From contig PJRA01000160.1 in the NCBI GenBank assembly GCA_016987375.1, positions 473,828 through 534,258 of the forward strand: a DNA stretch of 60,431 bases, read 5' to 3'. The stretch is from Brachionus koreanus. Taxonomy: Eukaryota; Rotifera; Eurotatoria; Ploima; Brachionidae. The notes beneath the pieces were generated by a model. It was given only the letters and a program-made list of their open reading frames with translations, was not told the DNA's origin and did not search any database. Made by a program: the position numbers and the translations under genes. The first letter of the stretch is position 1; each line of letters opens with the position of its first letter. Below are positions 1-16,717 of this stretch, in pieces.

Positions 1-453
1 GCCCGATAAAAGGGTAGAATTTTTAATCAAAGATATTATTGATATTTTAATGAGATAAGATTTACTATGAGATGATATTTTTTCCATTTGCTGAACAAGG
101 GTATACTGTGATCTCTTTAAAATCCTTCTACAATAGATATTCAAATTAAAATATATATTTTTTAAATGTAAAACAGTAGTAAATTTTAAACTTTGTATGG
201 GACTAATTTGAAATATTAAATTTCTCTTTGCCGATCCAATTTCAATTAGATTATTTACAAATTAACTAAATTTTTTTTAAATCGTAAAGAATTAAATAAA
301 AAGTTAATTAATTTATTATTTTTATATTTAGTATTTATAAACATGTTGTTGTAAGACATTTTTGAGCAGAAAAAAATTCAAAAAATATATAAATTTAATT
401 GATTTAAATATATTTTTTGTGTAGCTACTATTTTTTATTCTTAACACTGTCGA
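1..453. other. Intergenic, AT-rich
   Basis: I see no coding or RNA gene here. The right part should hold the 3' untranslated region of the NSMCE3 gene that ends at 454 on the minus strand. Confidence 0.5.
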
Positions 454-1374
454 TTAAAATCTAATTCGTTGAGAAGATCGCTGACTTGTTCTGTACTCTT
501 TGTTCTGAGTATCATTCAAGACACTTTGATCGGCTTTTTGTTGAGAAGACCTTGGTGATTCATTTTTAATGTGTATTGGTTCAATTTGGTCTGGATTTTT
601 GTTAAATTCATCAATTTTCATTGCATCTGCATATTGAGATATCCATTCTTGTGGTTTGCAAGTTTCAATTCCACCATAAATCTCACAAACAAAATTCAAA
701 ACAGATTTTTTCGAAATTTCTAACTTAGCTCTGTGTCCCCATTTAAACTTGAAAGTTGGTGGATCAGTATTCGGTACTTGCTCATGCTCAAGGTAGCCTT
801 CTTTGACCAAATCGCCTGTAAAGAATTTGAACACATCTCCAAGATATTTATGCCTTTTTTCCTCTTTGTTTATGTCCAGCTTTTTCAAACTTTCCCAGAA
901 TAGCTGGGAATCCATTTCATTTTGATTCATGAATATAAGTGATAGTGCAATCATTAGCATGCCATACTTGAGTTGCTCGGAAAATTTCCTGTCCGACTCA
1001 CTATTTGCCAGGTCGTTGTTAAACTCCGAGAATCCTCGCTGAAAATTGTTTTCAGTTAGCTTTTCCAAATTAGAATCGAACTCAAATTTTGATCGAATGC
1101 CAAATTTTTCACCTTTTTCATTGTCTAAGTCAATCACTTCCATGCCAAATACATCTTCCAAGTACTGTTTTACATACTTGAAAATATTTTTAAAAGACCG
1201 AGATTGATCTTTAATTATATTTTTGTTCAAGTCTGTTTTTCGTATTATATATTTTTTTTCGGATAGACAACAAAAGAGAATGTATTCGACGCATTCTTTA
1301 GCTTTTTTTTTCAATGTATCGTCGTCAATATCTGCACTGTATTGACTTTGGCTCATACGACTCATCTTAAACAC
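454..1374 (-). CDS. NSMCE3: NSMCE3 / MAGE-domain subunit of the SMC5-SMC6 complex
   Basis: Single-exon gene for 306 aa, close to the ~300 aa usual for NSE3/MAGE-G1. A MAGE homology domain spans about residues 24-235. Its signature blocks are readable: GMLMIALSLIFMN (138-150), a QLFWESL block, VPNTDPPTFKFKWGHRA (200-216) and SKKSVLNFV (221-229). In known complexes NSE3 pairs with the RING protein NSE1 and binds NSE4 and DNA within SMC5/6, acting in recombinational repair and chromosome segregation. Residues 236-306 are polar, Ser/Gln-rich and probably disordered. Two further ATGs lie within seven codons of the first, so the exact start is open. Non-vertebrate animals generally have one MAGE gene, which fits NSMCE3 better than an expanded MAGE family. 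Family assignment is firm; the complex role is from the family. Confidence 0.9.
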   Translation of the reverse strand: MFKMSRMSQSQYSADIDDDTLKKKAKECVEYILFCCLSEKKYIIRKTDLNKNIIKDQSRSFKNIFKYVKQYLEDVFGMEVIDLDNEKGEKFGIRSKFEFDSNLEKLTENNFQRGFSEFNNDLANSESDRKFSEQLKYGMLMIALSLIFMNQNEMDSQLFWESLKKLDINKEEKRHKYLGDVFKFFTGDLVKEGYLEHEQVPNTDPPTFKFKWGHRAKLEISKKSVLNFVCEIYGGIETCKPQEWISQYADAMKIDEFNKNPDQIEPIHIKNESPRSSQQKADQSVLNDTQNKEYRTSQRSSQRIRF

Positions 1375-1995
1375 TCAGAAATCAATTTTGGCCTTAAATT
1401 TGAGCTTTTATGCTTTACAAATAGCATTAATTGAAACAAAAAAAAAAACACCAGGCAAAAAAATTCAAAACTATTTAAATCTTTATTATAAAGAAAAATA
1501 ATCTAAAATTAAGTATAAAATTTTTTTGTTTAGATGAAAGTAAAATAGAGAAAAACCGAATTTATTTAACACTTCAGTTTTGTCTTTTTAACATTGAAAC
1601 GTACATTTCTAAATTTGCAGGCAAAATTTTTAATTTTGACAGAGACTTGAAAGGCCAATATTTGCTCGCTAGAATCTTTGAATATTTGAAAAACAACAAA
1701 ATTAGAAAAATTACAAATGAATTCAAAATATTCCAGTAAATTTGTGCTTTAAAAACTTAAAGCTTTGTTTGAAACGCATTGTGCAGCAAGTTTTCTGTGA
1801 AAATTCTGAAAAATTCTCTTTTTTTTTTGTTTAAACAAAATGCTATAAGAAAATAATGAAAATACAAAAAAAAAATTTAATTTTTGATTTTGTTTACCAG
1901 TCTTTTTACATTTAACTTTAATAAAATAGAACAAAAAAAAATAATATAAAGCCTTGAATAAAAATATCTAAAAGTTGAATTCTCTTTTTGAATAA
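1375..1995. other. Intergenic, AT-rich
   Basis: Contains homopolymer runs and probably the 3' untranslated region of the RAP1 gene. An open frame at about 1749-1934 is low-complexity Phe/Lys-rich translation of poly-A/T and is not supported as a gene. Confidence 0.5.
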
Positions 1996-2624
1996 TTACA
2001 AACAACAGCAGCCACCCTTTTCCTTTTTCTTTTTGTTTCCCTTGGCATTCGACTTGTCTGGCTGTTTACTATTAATTTGTCTAACTAAATTATAAAATAT
2101 CTCTGGTACATTTATTTTATTTTTGGCACTAGCCTCCATAAAATGGCAATTGAAATTTTTAGCAAGTTGCTGACCCTGGTCTCTGGACACGACACGTTCT
2201 TCTTCCAAGTCGCACTTGTTGCCAACAAGAACCATGGGAACGTCCGCTGTATCCTTAACTCTCACAATCTGGTCGTGCAGTTCCATCAAGTCATTGAAAG
2301 TAGCTTGAGCTGTGATCGAATAGACGAGAACGAACCCTTGGCCTGACTTCATGTATAAGTCTCTCATGGCAGTGAACTGCTCGGTACCGGCAGTGTCCAA
2401 TATTTCCATCATGCATTGTTGACCGTCGATTTCAACCTGCTTACGGTAACTGTCCTCAATTGTGGGATCATACTTTTCAACAAATATGCCTTGAACAAAT
2501 TGCACTGTCAATGCGGATTTTCTAATTTTTCAAGGCTTTTATAAAATTATTTAATTATAAATTTCATTTTAACTACTTACCCAACACCTCCACTGCCCAA
2601 TACAACTATCTTGTACTCTTTCAT
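1996..2624 (-). CDS. RAP1: Ras-like small GTPase Rap1
   Basis: Two exons: 2624-2581 ([15 protein letters not shown]) and 2521-1996, joined across a 59-nt intron (gtaag...ttag) in phase 2 to rebuild the P-loop GSGGVGKSALT. Product 189 aa; vertebrate Rap1 is 184. Switch I is YDPTIEDSY. Switch II is LDTAGTEQF, whose Thr at the Ras Gln61 position marks Rap rather than Ras. NKCD and ASAK complete the guanine-binding motifs. The tail is polybasic (KKKKEK) and ends in the CAAX box CCCL; terminal Leu predicts geranylgeranylation and membrane anchoring. Rap1 acts in integrin- and cadherin-based adhesion through GEFs such as C3G and Epac. Three consecutive Cys in the tail are slightly unusual. Confidence is very high for Rap, moderate for RAP1 rather than RAP2. 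Confidence 0.95.
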
Positions 2625-3717
2625 TGCTGTTAAAATTATCTATTGTGTCTTATCGGCTGAATTTTTTATCTAAATTAAAAGCATTGCATAATTATGAAAC
2701 AATAATGAATTTTGAAAAAATTAAAGAAGATGATCTTTGAATTCAGGTGAAAATTTTTGAAAAATATAATAAGATAAAAGTATCTAATTAGAAATTAATT
2801 TGAATACAGTAAAGAGTTTTAGTAAGTGTTTTTTTTTTGCTAAAGAAACATCTTAATAGCAATTTTCTGCTAAGAAAATCGACGAGCAAAACTTGTTTAT
2901 CAAGTTGTGCTTTCAGTTCTATTCTAATAAAATAAAATTAAAATAAAATGCTTTCAAAAAATAAAGCTGTGAGAATAAAAAATAAATTGCAATCGAGAAA
3001 AACAGAGGTTTAAATCTGTTATCATTTTGCATTTAGAGATAAGTCTAAAAATTAATTAATAATTTATTTTTTTTTTAATTAAATTAAATTTTTTTGCTAA
3101 AATAATTTTTTCTCTTTTTTTTTTTTTAATAAAAAAAAGAGAAGCGTTTAAAATCGATTTTGAATTTTCCAACCTAAAAGAGTAAAATAATTTTCAAACT
3201 AAATTAACTCCAAGGAATTTTAGAGAGATTTACAATATATTGACATCCTGAAAAATCGAAATAAATAGTCGATAAATACATCCTAATTTTGGCTTGCTTA
3301 GTCACATAATTATAGCATTTTCATCTTTATAATTTAAGATCTAAATTTATTTAAAATTTTATTTCATATTTCTTAAAATAATTGAATATTTAAGATCTTT
3401 TTTAGTCTCTATTTACCCTGAAATTTATTAATAGTAATGAAAAAAATAACTATCTAAATGTAACATGATTTTTTTCTTTATGTTAAATAATAAAATCAAT
3501 TAAATACCTGAAATTCAATTAATTTCAAGAGTCTATATTCTTCACTTTAAAGTAGTTTTTTAAAACTTAGATAAGTAGTTTAATAATTAGAACAAAATTT
3601 GAAAAAAAAAATCAATCAATCAATAAAAATATTCTAGAATGAAAAAAAAATTTGTTAAGAATGACATCTAACTATTAACTCTTCTTAAGTTAAGAATTAA
3701 AAAAGAATTTCTAAAAT
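2625..3717. other. Intergenic, AT-rich
   Basis: Upstream region of RAP1 and 3' flank of the deacetylase gene. Long poly-A/T runs; no supported gene. Confidence 0.5.
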
Positions 3718-5094
3718 TCATGGAATGAATTTACATTTTATTAAAGGAGACCAGTCTGAACATGACCAAGCCAGATCTCCATTAATAAAAGTAGCTTTTA
3801 CATTTATATTATCATCAATAATAGTAAAATTCGCTTTAGCACCATAGTTAAGAGAACCACCGTTGAGTGGATAAATGCCGAGAAGTTTAGCTGGATGCTC
3901 GGTGGCACATCTAAGGGCTTCAACTAGACTGCACTCGGTAGATGAGATCAAATTACGAACACAGTCATCCATTGTGGCGACTGAACCACACAAAGTTGTA
4001 GTGCCTTGTAGGTAAGCACTTCTCTTTTTAGTCGTCAAATCTTTGACAATCTGAACGGCTTGATTGCCGATGTGATGCACTCTGCCATCTTCTAAACCCA
4101 TGGCTGACATGGCGTCTGTAACCAGCACTAGACCATTTGGATGGGACTTGTAAGCAATGTTAATGGCTGAGGGATGAGTGTGTATTCCATCTGATATGAC
4201 TCCGTAAAAAATATGGCTTTCAAGGTTAAAATTGGATAAGAGACCGATTAGATGTGGATCTCGGTGATGGAATGGGAGCATGGCATTGAACAAATGAGTT
4301 ATGAATGTGGCGCCACTTAACACAGCATTTTCGCCTTGTTTCAAATTGGCTTTTGAGTGACCTAGCGAGACAACAATCCCACTATCTGTCAGCTTTTTAA
4401 CAACCTCATTACTTGGGTCTAATTCTGGAGCCAAAGTTAAAATTGACACAAATTTTCTAAGCTCATTTACACTCATTCCATAGATGTCCTCCAAGGTTTT
4501 TATTCCATTGTCCAATGTCTTAAGAACATTTATATCATGGGCGCCTAATTTTTCTTTGTTTATGAATGGACCCTCCAAATGAAGGCCCAAAATTTTGGAA
4601 CTTAATTTTTTGCACGATTTTTCTTTGTTTAAATAATCGCGGATTTTCGGAAGTAAATTTTTGTAATTTGAAGAGTCTGAAGAGATAACTGTTGGACAAA
4701 AAGCTGTAACTCCGTAATTGAGCAAGCCTTTGGACACTTCGTTCAGGCACTCGTCGATATTTGCATCTATGGTAAAATCTCGACCAAATCCACCATTTAT
4801 TTGAACGTCTATAAAGCCTGGACTAATTAAAAGGCCATTTAGATCAATCTGCACATCAGCTTGTCTTTTTTCTTCAAAAAAAATTTTTCGCGGATTCTCT
4901 ATCAAACCATTACGAATCCAAAGATCATCTTTTATTATTTTACTGTCATAAAATAGGCGACAATTGGTAAACTGAATGAGTAAGTTGGACAAGTCTTTTT
5001 TTGAATGAGCCGAGTGTAGTTTGAGAATGTGTGTCGTGTCATTTATTGACGATTGAAGTTCATCCGAGTTAAATACCTGATCAAATAAATTCAT
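3718..5094 (-). CDS. AMDHD2: N-acetylglucosamine-6-phosphate deacetylase
   Basis: Single-exon gene, 458 aa, start at 5094. Amidohydrolase of the NagA family, cytosolic, converting GlcNAc-6-phosphate to glucosamine-6-phosphate plus acetate and so recycling amino sugars from glycan and chitin turnover. Blocks in order: SPGFIDVQINGGFG (91-104), HLEGPF (172-177, metal-binding Glu174), GHSKA (245-249, metal His246), HLFNAM (267-272, metal His267), SDGIHTHP (301-308), TDAMSAMG (326-333, catalytic Asp327) and ALRCATEHPAKLLG. All expected metal and catalytic residues are present. Human AMDHD2 is ~409 aa; the extra length is an N-terminal extension of about 40 residues without a recognised domain. An intronless copy beside multi-exon genes may simply reflect intron loss. 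Confidence 0.95.
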   Translation of the reverse strand: MNLFDQVFNSDELQSSINDTTHILKLHSAHSKKDLSNLLIQFTNCRLFYDSKIIKDDLWIRNGLIENPRKIFFEEKRQADVQIDLNGLLISPGFIDVQINGGFGRDFTIDANIDECLNEVSKGLLNYGVTAFCPTVISSDSSNYKNLLPKIRDYLNKEKSCKKLSSKILGLHLEGPFINKEKLGAHDINVLKTLDNGIKTLEDIYGMSVNELRKFVSILTLAPELDPSNEVVKKLTDSGIVVSLGHSKANLKQGENAVLSGATFITHLFNAMLPFHHRDPHLIGLLSNFNLESHIFYGVISDGIHTHPSAINIAYKSHPNGLVLVTDAMSAMGLEDGRVHHIGNQAVQIVKDLTTKKRSAYLQGTTTLCGSVATMDDCVRNLISSTECSLVEALRCATEHPAKLLGIYPLNGGSLNYGAKANFTIIDDNINVKATFINGDLAWSCSDWSPLIKCKFIP

Positions 5095-8000
5095 TTTTTA
5101 TTTCAATCTAAAGAAGACTATTTTTATCCTACGATAATCTTTTTAATTCAAAAAAAAAAAACGTTAGATAATTAATAAAATAGCTAGTCAAATTGAAAGG
5201 CTTTGATCAAATCCTTTTTTTTTTATCACACAAAAATCAAATATATAAAAAATTATTTTAAATAAATTAATATTGAAAAAAAAAAATTATTTTTTCTAAA
5301 CACCTACATCAATATCATCTTACAGAATTGAATAAGTTGTTTTTGGTAAGAAATTTCATTTAACTGATACTAAATACCTCTGAAAAAATAAATTGATAAA
5401 ATTTTTTTCTATTAATTATAAAAATTAAATTTCTACTGCTTTCAGAAAAAATATTTTTCACGATTTTTTCTTACTTCAGGCATCATACCGAGCAAAAAAA
5501 AATTCATACATCCTTTATGCCTTGTGAATAAAATATTAATTAAAAAATATTTTTAATTAAAAATTTTTGAAAAAATAATAATCAATTAAATTTAACTATT
5601 AAATAACTAAAAATAATGGCTTGTCGTCGTAAAATTACTAGAAATTCCAGAGAAACTAATTTAAATAAAAAACAACTTTAACTATAAAATTATTTGGTTA
5701 TGAGTTTTTTTTTTCTTTTTGAAAAAAAATCTAGTTGCATGCTTGACCAAATTTACTCAAATATTTTTTTTTTGTTTAACTAAATCTAATTACTATACAC
5801 AAATCGGGACACTTTGAACTTAAAAGGCTTTAAATATTTTTTTAATTTTTTTTTTAAATTTGTGACCTTTGCGTATACTAAAATAAATAGCTATCAAAGT
5901 ATCAATTAGATGGACCTATGGCCGATGCTAATTGTAGTTATTGGATAAAAAAGCTTTTTGAATCTATTTAGGTCCCACGTGTCAACTAGGTATTATATTA
6001 TTTGCGTGCAGATATTTTCTTGAGAATTATTTTCTTTTCGATAATCTAATCTTGTCTAAAAAATTTGATAAAATAAAAACTAAAAATTACCTGATAATTT
6101 GAGTGAATGGTATGGAATTTTAATCGAGCAGATAGATGGAAATAGACATTAGGGATCAGCGTTCTTACTTTTTTTGCCTTTCTCTTTGCTCGATCTAATT
6201 TAATTTTTCATCTTATTGTTTTCATCAAAATAAAACGTTTGAAATATTATAATAAATTAGGCATAATGAATGCAAAAATTTGCAAGCATAGAAAAATATA
6301 ACAACTAATTAAAATTATATATAAATAGACTGATATTGGTTTAGCCAGTGATTAAGATAGCAAAGATAAATTAAAACAATTATTTGTGTATTGTTTCAAA
6401 TTTTATTGCCTTTGCAATTATTAATCAAACTTTTTGGTTCTATTATTTTTGGTTTATTTTTCTATAATTTTTTTTTTCATAATTATATTTCTCAATATAG
6501 TCGAAACTAATTCCCTTCGAGAAATCTCTATTCATTATCTAGTAAATTTAGAATTTTCATTATGCCTCTATTTCTTAATCCCTTCTGCACACTTAAAGCA
6601 CACACGCTTTAAATTATTCGTGCTAGTTAACATGAATTTTTTTATAAAAATTTTAAATTACTATTGATAAATGTAAATGTATATCAAAATCGTATTCGAC
6701 AGCTGTGTAATCAAATATGTACGATTTGAGTCTCGTACATTATTTCACATTTGAATCTGCCAATTTTTCAATTATTTTATCAATTAAAACAAAAAGGTTA
6801 TAACAAACAAAAAAGAAAATAGGACAAAATTATTTATATATTTTTTTAAATTAAGTCTAGAAATTGTGTCAGAAAAATTTATTATTAAAACATTTTTTAT
6901 TAAAATCAAATAAAAAAAGAGAAAAGAATTGTACCAAATTCCAATGGAGATACAAAATTTCTTTACAACAGTATAATAATTCAATTTAGGATTTAAATAA
7001 GAAAATACCGTTTTATCTCTTATCAAAAAAATATAATAAAAGTTTAACCATAATTTGAATCTAAATCTAAATACACCATCTAAGACTAAAATAATATTTT
7101 ACTATTCGAGTGAAAAAAATTGAAATGCTAGTTAATAATGCAAGAATTGCTTTATCATTGAAAGTAATCTAAAATAAGAATATAAATATAAAAAGTTTTA
7201 AGAGAAAAAGTTTTATTATGCTTAAATTTAATTTTTCTTAAAAATTGAATCAAATCAAATTTTCAAATTTCAAATTTCTTGCAATTAATGCACAAGTTAA
7301 ATTTAAATAAATAGACTTTGTTCAAATGTTAAAATCGCCTCAATTTTTTAATCAAAAGTTATGTTTTTTTTTAAATAATTATTTTCATTTTAAAAGCTTA
7401 TTGAAGATTTTTCAATAAAAGATGACTTTCGAACCGTCTAACTATATCGCTTAACTCTTTTTTTTTAAAATTTTATTCATTCTCATTTATTTTAGAAAAA
7501 AAAATATTTTCAATTATTTTGAGTTGAATTTTTTTGTAAATTCTCAATCAACTTCTGACCCCCAATCATTCCCTATTTTTCTAATATTTAATTTCCTCTT
7601 CAAATCTTCGTCTTTTTACTTGATTGAAAATCATCAACAGCTTCATTAAGTGCAAAAAATTAGATTTTTTTGAATTACTACATTTTTTTAGCTAATAATT
7701 ACAGTTTTTAATAAATTTTATTCGAAAAAATGTTATAATGATTTTATAACTTGAGAAATTTGATACCCAAAATATCCAACGACCAAAAAAATTAAATCTT
7801 TTTAAAATTAAATACAAACAGTTAAAAAAAGAAAATTTGAACTCAATTTAAATTTTAAATGCTATTTCTAAATTTTATTTTTTTTTATTAAATTTGAAAC
7901 AGCAAATTGAAACAAAGCGTCAGCACAAACAGTTAATACCATTTCTACCGTTGTTTTTTCTTCTTTTTCATCTTATCATTTAATTCAATAAAAAAATAAA

Positions 8001-9769
8001 AAAAAATATATAAAGTAATTCACAGACATAGTACTGTAAACAACGGTATATGTCATCAATTGTGAAATTTATATTTATTCAATAAACTAAACTAAACTTA
8101 TATGTCGCATGTGCATTCTTACAGATATGACTTGACACATGCAAATTTGAATAAATCTACTAAACAAACTATTTTGATTTAATTTTATTTTTTTCTGCTA
8201 ACTAAGAGATATTCACCGAAACCTAATATTAATAATATCATTTAGAAAAGATGAAATAAATTTTTTTAAGAATTTAATTTTCAAAATTTTCTTTCAATTA
8301 AAAGAAAAACAAGATTTATTTGTAATTTTATATCTATAAATAAATCTTTGACTTAAAAATAAGCTATCCTTAAAAATTCAGGAAGAAAAAAGCTTAAGTT
8401 TTGAACTAATTTTTAAAATAATGAATAGTAATTAATTTCTTTTGAATTAGAATTAATTTTACAAAAAAAGTAATTAATAAAAATTTGTGCTTTTTATTGC
8501 TTTAATCAAAAAAAAAAATTATGTCTTAAACTAACTATATAATTCAATGGGAAAAAAAATTTTCATTTTTCTTTTAAATATTTAATCCTTTACTTAAATC
8601 ATTAAAAGATTTAATGAGAAAATGTTGAACTATTTTGTCAAGAGACTTTAAAAAATTGATGTTTTTTTGGATTTTTAAGAATTAAGCGCCAAACAACTTT
8701 TTTAGTTGATCTTTGTCAAATATTTCATTCACATCTCATCTAAATTTCTTGACAAAATTGTAGCTTTTGTGACTAAATCGTAAAAATTCTATTTTGTCAT
8801 TAGCTGAAACCATACTCTTCTCAAAAATATTTTATTTTCTAAGAGGCTTCGATTAAATATCAAGTTAGATTTTGAAATCCGGACCCAATTTACCTAGTCG
8901 CTTTTTAATTTTTTTATAAGACGCAAATATCTTAAACCAGAAAAATTAATTAACAATTTAAAAAATTAATTTTTAAAACTAAAATTGTTGATAATAATTT
9001 TTTTTAAGAAAGAATTTTGATTTGGCATGTTTTTAATAATCAAAAAAAATCCAATTTTGAAATATGTTTTTTAATTTTAATAACAGCATTTGATAGATTT
9101 GTTTTACTCTGTTTTGATTTAGTTTAAAAAAATTTAGTATTTCCGAAAAATTCAAGTGTAAACTATTTAATTTAAAATTATTTTGTTCTAAAATTTTTTA
9201 AAATTAAATTTTTTAATCAACAAAAACTCAAAAAATCGAAGAAAAAAGAAAACAAGAGAAAAAAAGTTTCAAATTGAGTATGGAATTTAGACTTAAAGTT
9301 AATACTAATTTAAGTAATTTTTTTTTTCGAATTTAGTTTTTTTTAATCGAATATTTATCGATTCAAACAAAGAAATTAGAAAAAAACCGATTCAAAAATC
9401 TAGTTTTAGTATTTTTAGCTATCTAAAACTCAAGTCATGATCTTTTTTTTTGTTTAATAGCAATTTAAAATTTAAACTAGGTCTCATTTAAAATTTTTCT
9501 TTGCCATGAAACTAAATAATTTAAGTATCAATACTCTAGTTTATTGATTTCAACTTTGGGCCAAAAAGTGAAGTTTAAATTTACTCCTTTTTTATTTGAT
9601 AATTAAAAAAATTGTAATGTTTTTTATAAATCTTGAATGGGATTTATTATCGATTTAGTCGGACTCTAATATTTAACAAAATTAGAAAAAATAACATTTC
9701 TCTTTACACATTATTTCTTTTTTTATAAATTTAAAGAAATATTTTAATTTTTTATTTAAAAGATATTAT
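5095..9769. other. Gene-free AT-rich interval (4.7 kb)
   Basis: No coding region with recognisable protein similarity. Open frames near 6434-6667 and 6784-7026 are Phe/Ile/Lys-rich chance frames. The one distinct object is a dispersed repeat near 7925-8098. A short inverted repeat (atgtacga / tcgtacat) sits at about 6717-6740. The left end is the promoter side of the deacetylase; the right end holds the IleRS 3' flank. Confidence 0.5.
7925..8098 (+). repeat. Dispersed repeat, copy A
   Basis: A 40-nt core (8010-8049) recurs without a mismatch on the opposite strand at 28132-28171. Similarity continues on both sides: a pyrimidine-rich tttcttctttttcat-type stretch before it, and ttattcaataaactaaacta after it. 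Copy A carries an internal 11-bp inverted repeat, taccgttgttt at 7946-7956 and aaacaacggta at 8038-8048, so it could fold as a long hairpin. No coding potential. Probably a non-autonomous mobile element; the class is unknown. Confidence 0.75.
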
Positions 9770-15188
<5,419 letters not shown>

Positions 15189-15552
15189 TTCTCATAAAAA
15201 AATTAGTATTAATAAATTTTGTTTTTTTCTTTCAAAGATCAAAAAATTCAAATAGAAAATATTATGCATTTTATTTTGTCTTGAAAAAAAAAAATTTTTG
15301 GAGTAAATTTTTTAAATCGATTTAGCTTAATTTTCTTTAAATGAGAAAAAAATAAATAAATAGATTGTGCAATTAAATTGAAACTTATTTAGTTGTAATT
15401 TTAGTTGTAATAATAACTCTGCGTTACAAAAATTTCATAATTTTCATTTTTTTTAAAAATCTTTAATTTTATCATCTTTTTTTTTCAAAAAAAATCAAAA
15501 TCCTTTCCCTTTTAATCTTGGTCGTTTTTTGATCCTTGAAATTCGTATAGGT

Positions 15553-15626
15553 AATGGTTTCAAAATCAAAGCCTTTGATTTTGAAACCATTGCCTTTGAT
15601 TTATAAACTTTCTCGGAGAAAGTTTA
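15553..15626. repeat. Two adjacent near-perfect palindromes
   Basis: First palindrome 15553-15591: 19-bp arms (aatggtttcaaaatcaaag) around one central base. Second, 15604-15626: 11-bp arms (taaactttctc) around one base. The sequence gcctttgattt at the centre of the first is repeated directly after it. They lie about 365 bp upstream of the IARS2 start. Function unknown; a transposon end or a transcribed hairpin are both possible. Confidence 0.8.
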
Positions 15627-15892
15627 AAATAGCTTAAATCAAATTTCTTTAAAATTAGTAAACTTTATGCTGGCAATCAATTAAAAATTAATTTTATTTT
15701 TATTTTTTCTTTATCTTTATTACACTAAATATCCCCCAAACTCCTAATAAAAACGATAAATTTTTTATTTAAAAAGTTTATGACCATTTTTCTCTTTAAT
15801 AAAAAAAAGAAACTTTTTTTTTAAAACAAAATGAATTTAGAATAATAAACTTGATAATATTTTTCAATTGAATTATCTAATTCCCTTTCAAA

Positions 15893-16213
15893 GGCAGTGT
15901 GAATTTTGGAACAAAAAATAAAATCAAAAATTTTAATTTGAAATAACTTTTTTATTTTGACTTTAAAACTTGATCTGCAAATTGTAGGAGCTGATACATA
16001 GTTGGTATCACACTAAAACAGAGTGTGCAAAAATTCTGCAATTCAATTTTTTAGATTTCTCAATACATTTGTTTTTTGCACAGACTAAATTTTTGTGATA
16101 CAAATAATTTTTCAGTTGATACAGTTAAGAGAAAAATTTTTAAAATCAAAATAAAAAAGTTACTTCAAATTTAAATTTTTGTCTTTGTTTTTTGATCCAA
16201 AATTCACACTGCC
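15893..16213. mobile_element. MITE with ~75-bp terminal inverted repeats
   Basis: A 321-bp element starting GGCAGTGTGAATTTTGGA and ending with its inverse, TCCAAAATTCACACTGCC. The similarity between ends extends about 75 bp inward, to a ttttttattttga block. It is flanked by a perfect 8-bp duplication, ctttcaaa, at 15885-15892 and 16214-16221. No coding capacity. The duplication length points to hAT-like or other 8-bp-TSD elements; the terminus differs from the TAGTGTTG group in this window. Confidence 0.9.
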
Positions 16214-16717
16214 CTTTCAAATAAGTGCACATTTCAGAGCCTCTTTAAAAAGAAAACTATAATTTGATTGATTTTATTTATTTCTGGTGATGATTCTTAA
16301 CTTAACTAATTTAGTTTATTCAGCAAATTTTTAGTTAACTTTTTTTAAGCAAATAGAATCTAGTTAAATCGAATTAGCATTAGACAAATGGCACAAAAAT
16401 CTGGAAAAGTAATATATTATCTGTGATGTAATATATCTTGGATTTTGAATGAAAGGAAAAACAGTTCTAATGGGAGAAGTGAGACGTTTTGAATTAGCTA
16501 GAAACTTGAGACTGAATGGGTTGAAAGGGAAGAAGCGAGATATCTGGAAAAAAGTCAGAAAAAAAATCTTTAAAAACATCAAATAGATATACAAATAAAA
16601 AGTTTAATAACTCATGCGTCTTAGGGTCTAATAATATTTGAAAAAAATTAACTTAAATTTTTTTTAATATTTAATAATATTTAAAATTTTTGCAATTTTC
16701 AAAAAATAATGTTATTT

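Noticed and set aside
2143..2346. Open frame on the plus strand
   Set aside because: Antisense to the Rap1 coding exon; the minus strand has every GTPase motif.
4535..4750. Open frame on the minus strand
   Set aside because: Out-of-frame shadow of the deacetylase gene.
6434..7026. Two short open frames in the large intergenic region
   Set aside because: Low-complexity Phe/Ile/Lys composition expected of AT-rich DNA; no start or splice context.
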